The notes beneath the pieces are model-generated. The model made no database searches. It saw only the letters and a program-made list of their open reading frames with translations, and was not told where the DNA came from. A DNA stretch of 64,000 bases from the NCBI RefSeq assembly GCF_019703515.2, contig NC_059373.1:19182281-19246280 (forward strand), read 5' to 3'. This document shows positions 19,204 to 32,100 of this stretch, piece by piece. Numbering within the stretch: position 1 is the stretch's first letter; every line of letters starts with the position of its first letter. A program made the position numbers and the translations under genes. The DNA is from Myxocyprinus asiaticus. Taxonomy: Eukaryota; Chordata; Actinopteri; Cypriniformes; Catostomidae.

Positions 19204-22200
19204 CTGTGGAGCGAACATAGATTGGTTAAAATTGTGTAAAATGAGTGAAAAGTTCCACTTGAACAGAGTAATCTTGTAGCATATGTGTTGGATATAATTT
19301 CTCACCCAGTACTTGTGTGTTCTACCATTGTAGTCCCTGTCCTCTCCCCATCTGAAAAAGTACAGTAAATATCAGCATGGTGAGAACACAATGGTACGTT
19401 CAATAAACTTTATTAGCTGTCACCTGAAAATCAACTGTCATATAAGTTCTGTAAAATATTCTTAAATTAGATAGCAAAAAAATACATTTTATGTAAAAAT
19501 TATAGAAAAAGTCTGCACATTCAAGTCGCAGGACACAATGCAGCAAATTTTGTTGAAAATATATGAAAAATACGTTTGTGTTTCCCTTTTAAATTAAGTT
19601 TATTTTTCATACCCATTGGTAAATAGATTTTTTTTTTTTTTTTTTTTTTTTTTAATTAACATTTTTTATTGATTCAAAGAAAAAAACACAACAGAGAAAA
19701 ACACAACACATACACATCGGATCAACATTTAACTTTTAACCCCCACTAATATCCTTCCCCAAACACCAACCCCACCCTAACCCCCAACGAACACCCCCGT
19801 GGTCACATAAAATAATACACACACAAACAAACAAACCAAAAAATAAATAAAAATAATAATAAAATAAATAAAATATATAATAAACATACATAATTAAACT
19901 AAACTTCTCTCTCCCCATCCCTTCCCCGAGAGTCCCCCAAAACCACCAAATACTTACCCCACTTTCTAATAAACAAGTCCCCAAACCCCTACCTGCCACC
20001 TCCTCAAAAGCTGCCACCCTCCCCATCTCCGCACACCACTCCGGAAATGATGGCGCTCCGTCCAATTTCCAACCCCTTAAAATAATTTGTCTGCCAATCA
20101 TAATACTAGTCAGAACCCAATTTTTAATATATTTGTCCCCCTAATTTATGACCACCCATCGCCCAAAATACAAAGTCTGGGGCCAAGTCAAATTTGAGAG
20201 CCCAAAACGTCATACAAATAACTCTGAACCTTCAACCAAAAATCTTGGACCTTAACACACCCCCAAAAGACATGGGTTGTATCTCCAACTTCTGATTGGC
20301 ATCACCAGCAGGTGGTGTGTCTTTAAGACCAAGCCTATATAATCTAGAGGGGGTCCAATAGAATCTATGTAAAATCTTGAATTGCATAAGGTGAACCCTT
20401 GTATCTCTAGGTGCAGTCTTGACATATTTTAGAATCCTAGCCCACACTCCTTCCTCCAATACCAAGTTCAAATCTTTCTTCCATAATCTCTTAATAGAAG
20501 TTAAAGCTCCATCCCCCAAACTCTGAATTAGCAGGGAGTAATACACTGATGCCTCATGACCTTTTCCAAAAGCAGTAATCACCACTCCCAGAGTATCTGC
20601 TGCTTTAGGGGGGTGTGTGCTATTCCCAAAAACAACATAGAGCAGGTGGCACAGCTGTAAATACCTATAAAACTGAGATCTGGGAATCCCAAAATGATGA
20701 ACCAAAAAAACACTCCACTCTCATACAGGTCACTGAGTGTAGTAACCCCCTCACAATCCACTCTGACCAACAGAAAGGGGACTTATTAATATGTAATTTA
20801 GGGTTCAGCCATATGCTTGAGGCAACATTTATTTAAATGTCAGAATTAAACACTGGACACTTTTGTTCAAACCATGTGCAAATGTGAGATAACGGGGTGT
20901 GACTTAACTTCTCCGGTTAGTTTCGCAATGGCAAAATATGGGCAAGGAATTCCTGTTCAACATGAAACCAGGGAGGGGCTCTCTCATGTGGAAGCGACCA
21001 ATGAGCCAAATGTCTGAGACCGAATGCATAATAATAAAACAAAATCTTGGGTAGGCCTAGCCCACCTTTGTCAATCAGCCTATGTGACTTGTTGAAATGT
21101 AATCTGGGACTTTGCCATTCCAAATAAAGGACTTCGCTATGCTATCAAATTGAATGAAATAAGTGAGGGGGACATCTACAGGGAGAGATTGTAGCAGGTA
21201 GTTGAATTCTGGATTACAATTCATTTTAATAACATTAACCTTCCCAATCATAAATAAATGTAATGAAGCCCACCTACTCACATCACTCAAAAACCTTTTT
21301 ATTAAAGGGTCGAAATTAACTCTAATTAAATCATACAAATTAGCTGGGAATAAAATGCCCAAATACTTAATGCCCTGTTTGGGCCACTGGAAGGGCCTCT
21401 GTAACCTGAGAATTTAGAGAAGGAACTAATAATCCTGTGGAGACAAGGCATAGATCTAATGGGGTCAGAGACGAATAATAAAATATCATCTGTGTAAAGC
21501 AAAAGCATATGTGCCACACCTCCTGCAATCACCCCTAGAAAATCATCCTCCTTTCTTATCCTGGTTGCTAATGGTTCCAGGGCAAGACAGAATAATAGTG
21601 TGGACGGAGAGTAAAATAATCTGAAATTAATCCATTTGTTTGTACCGCCACTACCGGGTGTCTATAAAGTAACTTAATCCATTCAATAAAAATATTCCCG
21701 AACCCATACATTTCCAAAATCTTAAAAAGATCAACCCATTCTACCATATCAAAGACCTTTCCGGCAGCGACCGGAGTCTGATCATTCGTCACTGACCACA
21801 TGATATTGATGAAACACCTAATGTTATCAGAAGAGCTGCGGCCCTGAATAAACCCCACATGATCTATATGTATAAGAGATGTCATAACTTTACTTAATCG
21901 GTTAGCCAGAATCTTTGACAAAATTTTAACGTCTAGCTGGATCAGGGAAATTGGACGGTAACTCTTATACTCGCTTGAATCTTTGTTCTTTTTAAGAATC
22001 AGACTGGTCCGGGCTTGTGTCATGGTTGTCGGAAGCTTTCCATTCTTTAATGATTCCGTATAAACTTCTAACAAAAGTGGAGCCAGTTCTGTAGCATAAG
22101 ATCTAAAGAATTCCGCGGCAAAGCCATCTGGCCCCGAAGACTTGCCTTTAGGCAGGGCCTTAATACCTCGTCAAGCTCCTCCAAGGTTATCTCAGAATCA

Positions 22201-23918
22201 AGGGAATTTTTTTGCTCAGTCGTCAGTCTAGGGAGATCTAATGGTTCCACAAAGTTTCTAATATATTCATCAGTAGACGAAGACATGGAACTATAAAGAT
22301 CAAGATAGAATTCTTTAAAAGCATTATTAATATCAATGTTTAAGGTAAAAATTTCACCACCAGCAGATTTCACTGAGGAAATGGTAGAAAAAGACTCTCT
22401 CTGCTTTATATATCTGGCCAAAAGCTTCCCTGCTTTGTCCCCGACTCAAAATATGACTGTCTTGCCCTGAATAACCAAAACTCCACTTCCACGACAAGAT
22501 AGTATTATATCTGTATTTCAATCGGGTCAATTCTCTGAGGCCATCAGACAACATTCGGTGCTTCAGTTTTGTCTCGGTACTTTTAATATTCTCTTCCAAC
22601 TCCACGAGTTCTCGTGCTTTGAATTTTTTGATGAAGGAGGCATACTGTATGATCCGACCCCTAAGAACCACCTTAAGTGCCTCCCAAGCCACGCCCACAG
22701 AGGATACTGAGGACCAGTTGGTCTCCATATAAACACTGATTTCAACCTTTAACATTTGTTGGAAATCAGGATTTTGCAAAAGGGATACATTAAAGTGCCA
22801 ACTATATGATTTCTTTTTCTCTATATGTGGCAACACCTCTAAACTCACCAGGGCGTGATCTGAAATGTTTCTAATTGAGCAATCAACGACAGAAGAAATG
22901 AGGGACTTAGATATATATAAAAAAATCTATTCTAGAATAAATCTTATGGACTGATGAAAAAAAATTATAGTCCCTACCAGATGGGTTCAAAAGTCTCCAT
23001 ATATCTGTAAGACCAAGATTTTTACACATCCTGTGAAGCATCACTGTTGCTCTAGGGGGTTTACACACTTTGCTTCACTATGATCAAGGACTGAGTCCAT
23101 CAATAGATTAAAGTCTCCTCCCAATATTATATCATGGGGGGTGCCAGCGGCTTGCAACGTCCCTTCAAGATCATAAAAAAAGCCCTGATCATCAGCGTTA
23201 GGTGTGTAAATATTAGCCAGAATCAACCTTTGCCCCTGAATTCTGCTAAAACAATAAGGAGTCTTCCTAATTTATCTTTAATCTGTTTGAGACATTTGAA
23301 CTGTAGATGCTTACTTATCGGTGTAATGACTCCCCTGCTCTTACTTGAGCTAGCACTAAATAAAATATGTCCACCCAAATTTTTCAGCTTCCTGCGTGGA
23401 AAGATGTGTTTCTTGGAGAAACACTATATCATATTTTGTTTAAGAAATAACCTTCCTTCTTTTTATGGCGTGCCCCAGCCCATTCACATTCCACGTGGAG
23501 AGAGACAATCCACTCATATTAACATTTTAAATTTTTACATATTAGAAAAATAAAATTATAAAGACCACATTCCAACTTTAGTGCCACAGTCAGACCCTGA
23601 ACTTCCCCCAGAACCAAACAGAAAAAAGAAAAAAGTGCGCATTAACCCCGCGCATGACAGCGCCAACTGGCGTCCATCCCTCTAAACTCAAACAGTCCAT
23701 GTATGCCTACGAGAGTCCCCGTGACAACTTTGCCATCAGATTGCTCAAATGCGGTGCTTCTGTACAGATTTTGTGAGACAGAATTACATAACAGAAAATA
23801 ATCTATAAAAAACCTCCAGCCAATAAGCAGAATAAACAAAAAGAACGTGTACATTCATTCACAAAACTGTCTGGAAGGTGTGTTCCTCCACAAAACAAAT
23901 TCCAGCCGCTAGCGGAAC

Positions 23919-23955
<37 letters not shown>

Positions 23956-25213
23956 AAAAAATTAAAAAATAAATAAAAATCAGTTCAGTTTCCTCGGACA
24001 GCCAAACTAATGTTCAGTGAGCCGGCTGTTTCATAAGTGCAACAGATGCCCTAATCCTTCCAATGTCCTGCAAAAATACTCCACGAAACAAACTCCAGCC
24101 AATAGGAGGCATAAGCACAAAGAACGAGCAGATTCATCTACAACTGTCCCGAAGGAGTGCTACTCCACAAAACAAACTCCAGCTGCTAGGCGGAACCAGC
24201 ACAAAAAGAAACAAAAAAGGCACCCAGCTTCCTTGGATGGTCAAGTGTATGTTCAGTGAAGCTCACTTGGAGGCATGTGAGAAACACACCATGACTTCCT
24301 CAGTCCATTGATTTTATGAAAGACATCGCTTGCTGTGGGCAAGTAAATATTTTGCGGCCATCCTTAGAATCTATTCTCAATTTGGCCGGAAACATCAGTC
24401 CAAAAGCGACCTCCGTTGATGTAAGAGTTTCTTGCATTCCTTGAATCGATCACGTTTCTCTCATCGAATTCGCAAAGTCTGGGAACAAGAAAATGCCATG
24501 ATTCTTCCAAGAAAGCTTTCCTTTGTTCCTTGCCTCACACAACACGAGATCTTTAACATATGATCTCAGAAATTTGGCCAGAATTGATCGGGGCCTGTCT
24601 CCCTCAGCTGATCTGCAAGCCGGGACTCTGTGAGCTTGCTCGATTTCCAGTTTATAGCCTGTTATGTCGAGCAGACTCGGGAAGAGCTCATCTAGGAATT
24701 TCACCATATCTCTGCCTTTTTCATGCTCAGCAATTCCAACAATTCGGACGTTGTTTCGCCGATTATGATTCTCCAAATCCTCCAGTTTTTCCCAAACGCG
24801 TTCTATCTTGCTTGCTAGCGGATTAGCAGCTAATTCCCTCTCCGATGACTCCAGATAATCGATCCGTCTTTTGATGTCCCCAATTCTTGTAACCAACTCA
24901 GAGAATTTCGTTTCCATCACAGTAATCGATCAACATATTACAGCAAGATCCTCTAAGTCAGCAAAAACTTTCGTCAGCATCACAGACATGTTGGACAGTT
25001 GATGTTGAATTTCTCCCGCTGCGCCGTCCAAACCGAGTCCCTGATCTGCGGCCCTGTCAGAGGTATCAGCTTGAGCACGTAAGTGTCTTTAAATAGGTCC
25101 AGAGCCAATATATCTTTAATGAAAAATAATTAAAGAACTAGCAAAGTGTGCAGAGCTCACCGTTTACACGTCCGCTCCTTGCAAGGCATCACGTGACTCT
25201 GGTAAATAGATTA

Positions 25214-25245
<32 letters not shown>

Positions 25246-26109
25246 TTAAACATAAACCTCACTAAATTTTGTTAGAATTCTTTGAAAATAAGGCACACCA
25301 TTTTGCTTCTCAGGTCAATTTATTTTGTTTTAAGGATGTTTCAAGATCTTTACTGGAAAAATATTATTTTGCAGTGTAAACTTTGTTCTGTCTGTTTGAG
25401 CAACCTGACCACTATACATAGAAACACTGGCTCAACCAATGGTGTGAGTTTAGGGTGAGACTTTCTATTCGTCAACCAATGGCAGAGGGTGGGAGTGTTT
25501 GGGAAACCTGTTTGAAAACAGAGAATATTTTTGCAATTCCCTCTTGTGACACTAGTGGCACAGAAATTACACACTTCACCTTTAGGTCCAAACTGAAAGT
25601 ATCATTCTAGTGGAGTAGAAGATCCTTCAAGTACCAAAATATATCTTGAAAACATTGCTGTGGGCATGCCAGCAGCATCTAGGGTTCCCCTGATGAGGTG
25701 AATTTCCCCATGTGTCTATTTCTCAGAGAGAGGAAGGGCGTGAGCATCGGAAAGCTACACACTACCCCCTCACATCTCCTCAAATCAACAACAACATCAT
25801 GGGTTGAACCTTCACCATGCCCAGAACTTCCTTTCCCTTCTCCACCTGCCCTGGTTCCTTGTATCAGGGCACTATTCTCTGACATTCTCAATACCTGTTA
25901 TCTTGATTCGGAATGTTCTTGTCAATCAACACATGCTTCAAAGGGCTATTTATTTGTTATTGTTTATGTGAAATTCTTGGATTAAATATAGTCTAGCCAT
26001 GGCCAATTCTAAGGGAAGTTTTCCATCATACTCTGTAACATATCGTTCTGTCCACAAACAGTGCTTATTAAACTCTACTGGGAGAAGAACCAGCATTCAT
26101 TACACCCAA

Positions 26110-26140
<31 letters not shown>

Positions 26141-29100
26141 AAACAGTGTCCTCACATATAAAAACATCAAGATTCAGATGGCATTTTCTACAAATACTTT
26201 TGACATTCATTACATTTTTTGAAGTATTAGAGGCACAAATTCCATGTTTTTTGTTGTGAGAACTATTAAAGTATATGCTCCATAAACTAACATATAGTTA
26301 ACCTAGCATGACAAGTAGCTAGTTTTAAGCACATAAAATGTCTATATCCCCCCTTAAAATTAGGATTAACTGTCAGAAATAACAGCTTAGTAAAAGCTAG
26401 TTTACAGGGAGGTTAAATTTGCAACCCTGTTACTTGTTTCTCAACTGTTTATTTTTTATTAATGTTTTTTTATTTAATTTTTTTTTATTATTTTTTTTTT
26501 TATGTTTATTTAATATTATTTAGCAAAATTAGGGGGAAAAAAATGACAAAATAAAAAATAACAAAATTAAAAACAAATAATAAAATAAAAAAGTTTAACC
26601 TACTGAGGTTGATGATGAACATTTTCTATTGTCTATTTGATAAAAATATATATATATTCAGGCCCTATTTTGTATCCTTTTCATGAAAAGCACCAGGCGT
26701 ATCCCCTAAAACTAGTGGCTGTGCACTTTAGCAAAGCCAGAAAACGTGTGGGTCGAACCTCTGCTATGGTCTTATCTCACAATGTTTCCTACCCTTGGCT
26801 CTGGACAATGACAAACATACCACTGCTTCCATAAAAGCAGCCCCTGACATGCTGTCGGTTTAGGCCTCGCTGTCTGCATTGTGGAGTCGGGATCAGCCCA
26901 TTGAACAATGCCATTTCCATTACACTGGACATCAATGAGCTTTCCACAAACTTTCCCAGGTCCTGGGCTTAACGGAATGCACTGCGGTTGGATTTTCCCC
27001 ATAAAAACACTGCTGCTGCCCCCATATGCCAACTCTATATTGCAAGCGTCCTCTGAGCATCTAGAGCAGCACAAGAACCGCAGAGTCAGCGAGTGACAGG
27101 AGGCTGAGAGAAAAGCCAGGGTTCAGACAGATTTTTATTCAATATTACCATCACCAGTGAAGGATTTCAAATTTACAGACAACAGCAGCAGGTTAGACTG
27201 TACAAGTGCTCAGACAAACCAGTGCAAACTCCCACTGAAAATGTTACCAAAGACATACTTGGTCTGTTGTTGGTTTTAGAAGGATTTTGGGCGTTTGTCA
27301 ACATGTCAGCCATAAGGTCGACCAGCTAGACAACCTTGGCCAGGCTAAAAGACCACTAGACCAACTGAAAACCAGCTTGGTCAGGCTGGGAGACTACTAG
27401 ATTAACTAAAGAACAGATTGGATAGCTGAGAGACCACTAGACCAACTAAATACCAGCTTGGTCAGATTAGACCAACTGAAGACAGGTTTGGCCTGGCTGA
27501 AAAACCACTAGACCAACTGAAGACAGGTTTGGCCAGGCTGAGAGACCACTAGACCAAAAGCAGACCAGCGTGGCCATGCTGAGAGACCATTAGATCAACT
27601 GACAACTAACTTGACCAGGCTGAAAGACCACTAGACCAACTGAGGACCAGCTTGGCCAGACTGAGAGACCACTACACCAATCGAAGACCAACTTGGCCAT
27701 GCTAATAGACCACTTGGCCAGGCTGAGAGACTACCAGACCAACTGGAGATCACTTTAAGCTGGTTTAATTTTTTAATTTGTTATTTGTTTGCAGAGCCAA
27801 GCGTGTTATGCCTATGTAACTAATAACTGCCTGAAGGGGCCTGGAAAAAACTACAGTATATACTGTAGCACTCAGTTATCACATTCTAGCACATCTAGAA
27901 TATCTGAGAAACACTCTCCTTAAATATTTTTATGTTTTTTTAGATATACTTATATTTAGGTGCATTTGTCTGTGAAAAGAATGCATACCATATCACTTGC
28001 ATAATGATACCAAATACTGCAAGTATCAGTGATATACTGTATTTTCACACACCAGTCCAGTAACTAAAATGCAAAACATGCAGACCAGTAACAGGTTGAA
28101 ATATCTAATGATATGATGGAAACTCAGATGTCAGCAGGAATATTCAACAATACTTGGCAGAAGAAAACTCACAAATCAAGAACGATTTAAACATCTGTAT
28201 GTACTGTAGCTCACAAATTAAGAGTGCTCATTATTGGAAAAAAATAAACTGCTCCTATTTTTGTTTTGTCCTCATTTTAAAAGACTTTTATGAACAAGGT
28301 AAACTAATTTAAACTCTTTTTGTTTTAAAGTATTGAATTAAACCAAGCATTCTTTAACCAGTCCTTAACTGCATCCTTCATAAGTAAAAAAGATGTAACT
28401 TCTGAGAAGAGAGCAGTGTACTAATGCAATCAGTGCTTCTATTGAATTTTAGTCCATTCAGCAGTGAAAAGAGGGGCTGATGAGTTAAGAATTACAGCTG
28501 TAGTGCTATTATGGGGATGACTATGTATAGCAAAACCATACATAGGGATCCAGGGTCATTCCTCTGGGGCGGGTCTGGAACACCAGTCATCCAGGTGTTT
28601 TGTCTGCCAGCAAAAACAAATATGTCTGTAAGGCAGACAAGAGGGGTCGCAATGTCTCTCTATATAAGGATTTACGCCTTGTATATTATGTTTGCTTGTT
28701 CATTGTTGAAGTATTCCTGAATTTTTTGTCAAATGAGTATCAGCAAGAAGCAACTGAATGCAGCAACAGAAAAATGATCAAAGGATTAAGATAAATTTTG
28801 TTATCCAAAATGTGCTCTGAAAATATTGCCAAACACCCATTCTTCTTCTTCAACCCTTCTGTTTCCACCACTGAAGATGAAAGATTATACAATGCTGTGG
28901 GGAAACTACTAGTCTTACCCCGTTATCCTGACGGAGTGTGCTGCATGTTTGCGGTACTGTGTTGATTTGTGGTAATTCACATCTGTATGTCTGTAAATTC
29001 CACTCTTATACACAAAGAAATCCTCATGAACCTCCATGATGGCTAAAGGGGAAAAAACAAACAGTAGACATACCTATTATGCACAGTATGGTGGCATGTA

Positions 29101-32100
29101 TCTTTAAGTAAAATTTTGAAATACAATGCAAAGCCATTTACTGTGGATATAATGCAAAGCATTTTACTGTGAATTGTAGAAGCTTTGAATTTGTGTCCAA
29201 AACTGGCTTTTAACTTCGAATGGCATTGTGTTTTAATGCAAAGAATGATCTTTGGCCTTTAGACGTCATTCATTCAACATTTAAAAGCTGATCATTCATT
29301 CTTATCACTTACAGTCATACTGCGGGACATACTATGGTGGCTTTAAAAGCACAATTACATAATAACCCACAAGCAAACCCAAACATCTTGTTCCCAAGCA
29401 GTTCAAAGTGAGATCAAAGTTGCAGCTACTGCTACTGTATTGCTCAAATGAGTTCAACTTCACATGGCATTAAGTAAAACCCAGCTAGATGCAAGGTTCT
29501 GGAAAGTTCTGAAGAAACTTTCATTCCCTGCTGACCACCCACCACAAGCTGTTGTTAAAGGGTGAGTACATCCAAAATAAAAATGATATTGTTCTTTACT
29601 CACATTTGTGTCATTCCAAATACATATGACTTTCTTTCTTCCGTGGAACACAAAAGGAGATGTAAAGTAGAATGACATTTTTTTATGTAAAAAAAAAAAA
29701 AAAAAAAAAAAAATACAATAAAAGTGAATGGTGACTGAGGTTGTCAGTCCCTAACATTCTGCTTAACATGTACTTTTGTGTTCCATGGAAGAGAGTAAGT
29801 TTGAAACAGCATGAGGATGGGTAAATGTTGACAGAATTTTCATTTTTGGGTGAACTATCACCTTTAAGTTGGGCTAAATGGTCTACCTGCTTGGCAAAAG
29901 TGGTGTTTAGCTGGTTGGCCAACTGAAAAGTGCCCAAAACCCCTCTAAATCATCAAAACAGACTAGCTTAACCAGCATGACTTGGCTGGGAGACCAGCTA
30001 AGAACCTTTGGCTGGTTTAAAATGTCTATTTTTTTGTCAGCAGGCTTATGGGAACTACCTGTACCCTGTGGCTGTTTGGGTTTTTCCAGACATTGCTAAG
30101 GGATGCTTAGCTCAAACACTTGCAAATACACAGCACAGTAAACATAGCCTAATGAGCACACACTCACACACACACACACACACACACGAAGACAATCCTT
30201 TCATCTCAGATTTTTCAATATGAGCCAGAGGTTAGACAGAATTTTTGTAAAGATTAGAAATGAAAACTGGCGTAAAGCCAGAGTTCCCTCTTGTCTGGAA
30301 CAATACAACAGAACGCTGGCACAGGATCATGGAACACCCCAGAACATCTCCACACAAACACACACAGACACACACCCAGATATTACAGTCTCTCTCTACC
30401 ATGCACTCTATCATATTACTCTAGGGGATTTTTCCCAAGAATTCAGCGCATATGTGACAAGCTTAGACCTAAAGCTCAAGGCCTTTTGTACAAACTGAAT
30501 GCTGTATGGGTGTCCATGAGAGACTAATAATACATAAAGCAAAGACTGGTAGATGTTAACAGTATTACGCAAGTATTTTTAACCATTCATATCCTCTGGC
30601 TCACAGTCTTGCACAAGCAAACACACAGACACACATTTCTGGAGAAATCCATACCTTGCACAGGGCCATTATCCATAATCTCTTTCATAATCTCCTTCTC
30701 CTGTGAGCAAGAGAGCAGAATCTACATGTCAGTGAGTTCAACAAGCTAGAATGAACAGCATCTTCCACTCTAATACACATTATACAACAGTTAGTTTGCT
30801 CCTTTAGTCTGATTGGACAAGCAGAGTTCCAAGAGTGCTGAAATTCAGTATAACAGTAATTGGACGATTCACTGTTTGTATCACTCCGCATGTCTGTTTC
30901 TGTCATATTACAGACAGGATGCCAGCCTGTTTGTTGCTCTGCAACACGCAATGATTGATCCTCTTTTTGAACTATTTTTATTAATGGAGTAAATATCTAC
31001 AAAATTAATGGCCACATTGTGTCAAAAATGTAAGTTACTCAGTATTAAGCTTATTCATTGAACTGTTGTATAAAAGTAATCTTAAGGATGATGAATTGAC
31101 CAGTCATTAAACACTTTCCTGTGTCGCATCTGGAACTCTATACTGTAAGATCTAAACACATCTAGATGTATGTATATAATGTAGACTATGCATTAAACAA
31201 GACAAATGGGTGGTGGGATATATATGTAGCTTGGGAAAAGAATGCATTAGATTATGACATGACTACTGATGTAATGCCTCTCCCGACAGTTGCTGCGTTA
31301 TTTCTCCCTGTGGCTTTGGGATGATGGGTCTTGATTGATGAAGAAATGAGCACAGAAATGTGCACAGATGCTGGGTATGAGGGAAAAAGCAGTAAATCAA
31401 TGACACTTTAACCATTGGGATTACACCGGCAGAGTTAAATATGTTTTATAGAGGGTGTGATTCTATAATTTGACATAATCATGCAAAAACGTCAGAGCAA
31501 CACACAGGACCCCTGATTGCACATAAAACCCTAGTGACAGAAGGAAAATGGGATTGTATGATTTCTACTGCCTTATTTTTAAACGTCCCCAGACTGAATT
31601 GTTTAGATTAAATCTTGTCCTTATTAGAGTGGTCAGTTTGCTTACATTAGAAGACAGCCTGTACGGTGGAGTTGACTGATAGATATCATTGTGGTAGCTG
31701 TGACTGTTGGGACAGTGTGCTGTGGCCTGCCTCTTTCCTCTGCCCACTGCTCGACTCTGCATCATACAACGGGCAAACTCAGCAGGGGTTTGCTGGGGTG
31801 AAGAGAAGGGGTAACACTCCTCTGTCACAACCCTGAGAGAAAAAGTAATTAGCAAGTATTGTATTGTATAAGTATTGATGTCTTCTGACTTCTGGATGAA
31901 CCACTTCAGATCTGGTGTTCTATTTGATGTTGGGTGAAAAATATGCAGTGAATTACCCTCTTCGCCTCAGGTACCACCAAGCTCCATCTATACGGCCACC
32001 GGCACAGCCATCCTGGTGACGCCTGTCACAGGAAATCAGATTCTGAGGCGAGAGCTGAGGGGTCATGTGACCCATTGATTGAATAGAGATCCGGTCTGAT

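Larger units (their letters stand above)
19630..25199 (-). mobile_element. L1/Tx1-like LINE A, full-length type, in tinagl1 intron 9
   Basis: A perfect 13-bp target duplication TGGTAAATAGATT flanks it (19617-19629 and 25200-25212). The 3' poly(A) reads as a T-run at 19630-19652. The 5' end starts GAGTCACGTGATGCC, the same base as LINE B. It has an ORF1 with coiled coil and an RRM-like [11 protein letters not shown] block, then an ORF2 with endonuclease (GGDFNLLMD) and reverse transcriptase ([11 protein letters not shown], and YTDD in place of YADD). ORF2 is broken by many frameshifts and stops. It has the same orientation as the host gene. Confidence 0.9.

Noticed and set aside
27315..27757. 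CRISPR-like repeat array
   Set aside because: Units are contiguous and diverged, without unique spacers, in a vertebrate intron. It is a minisatellite.
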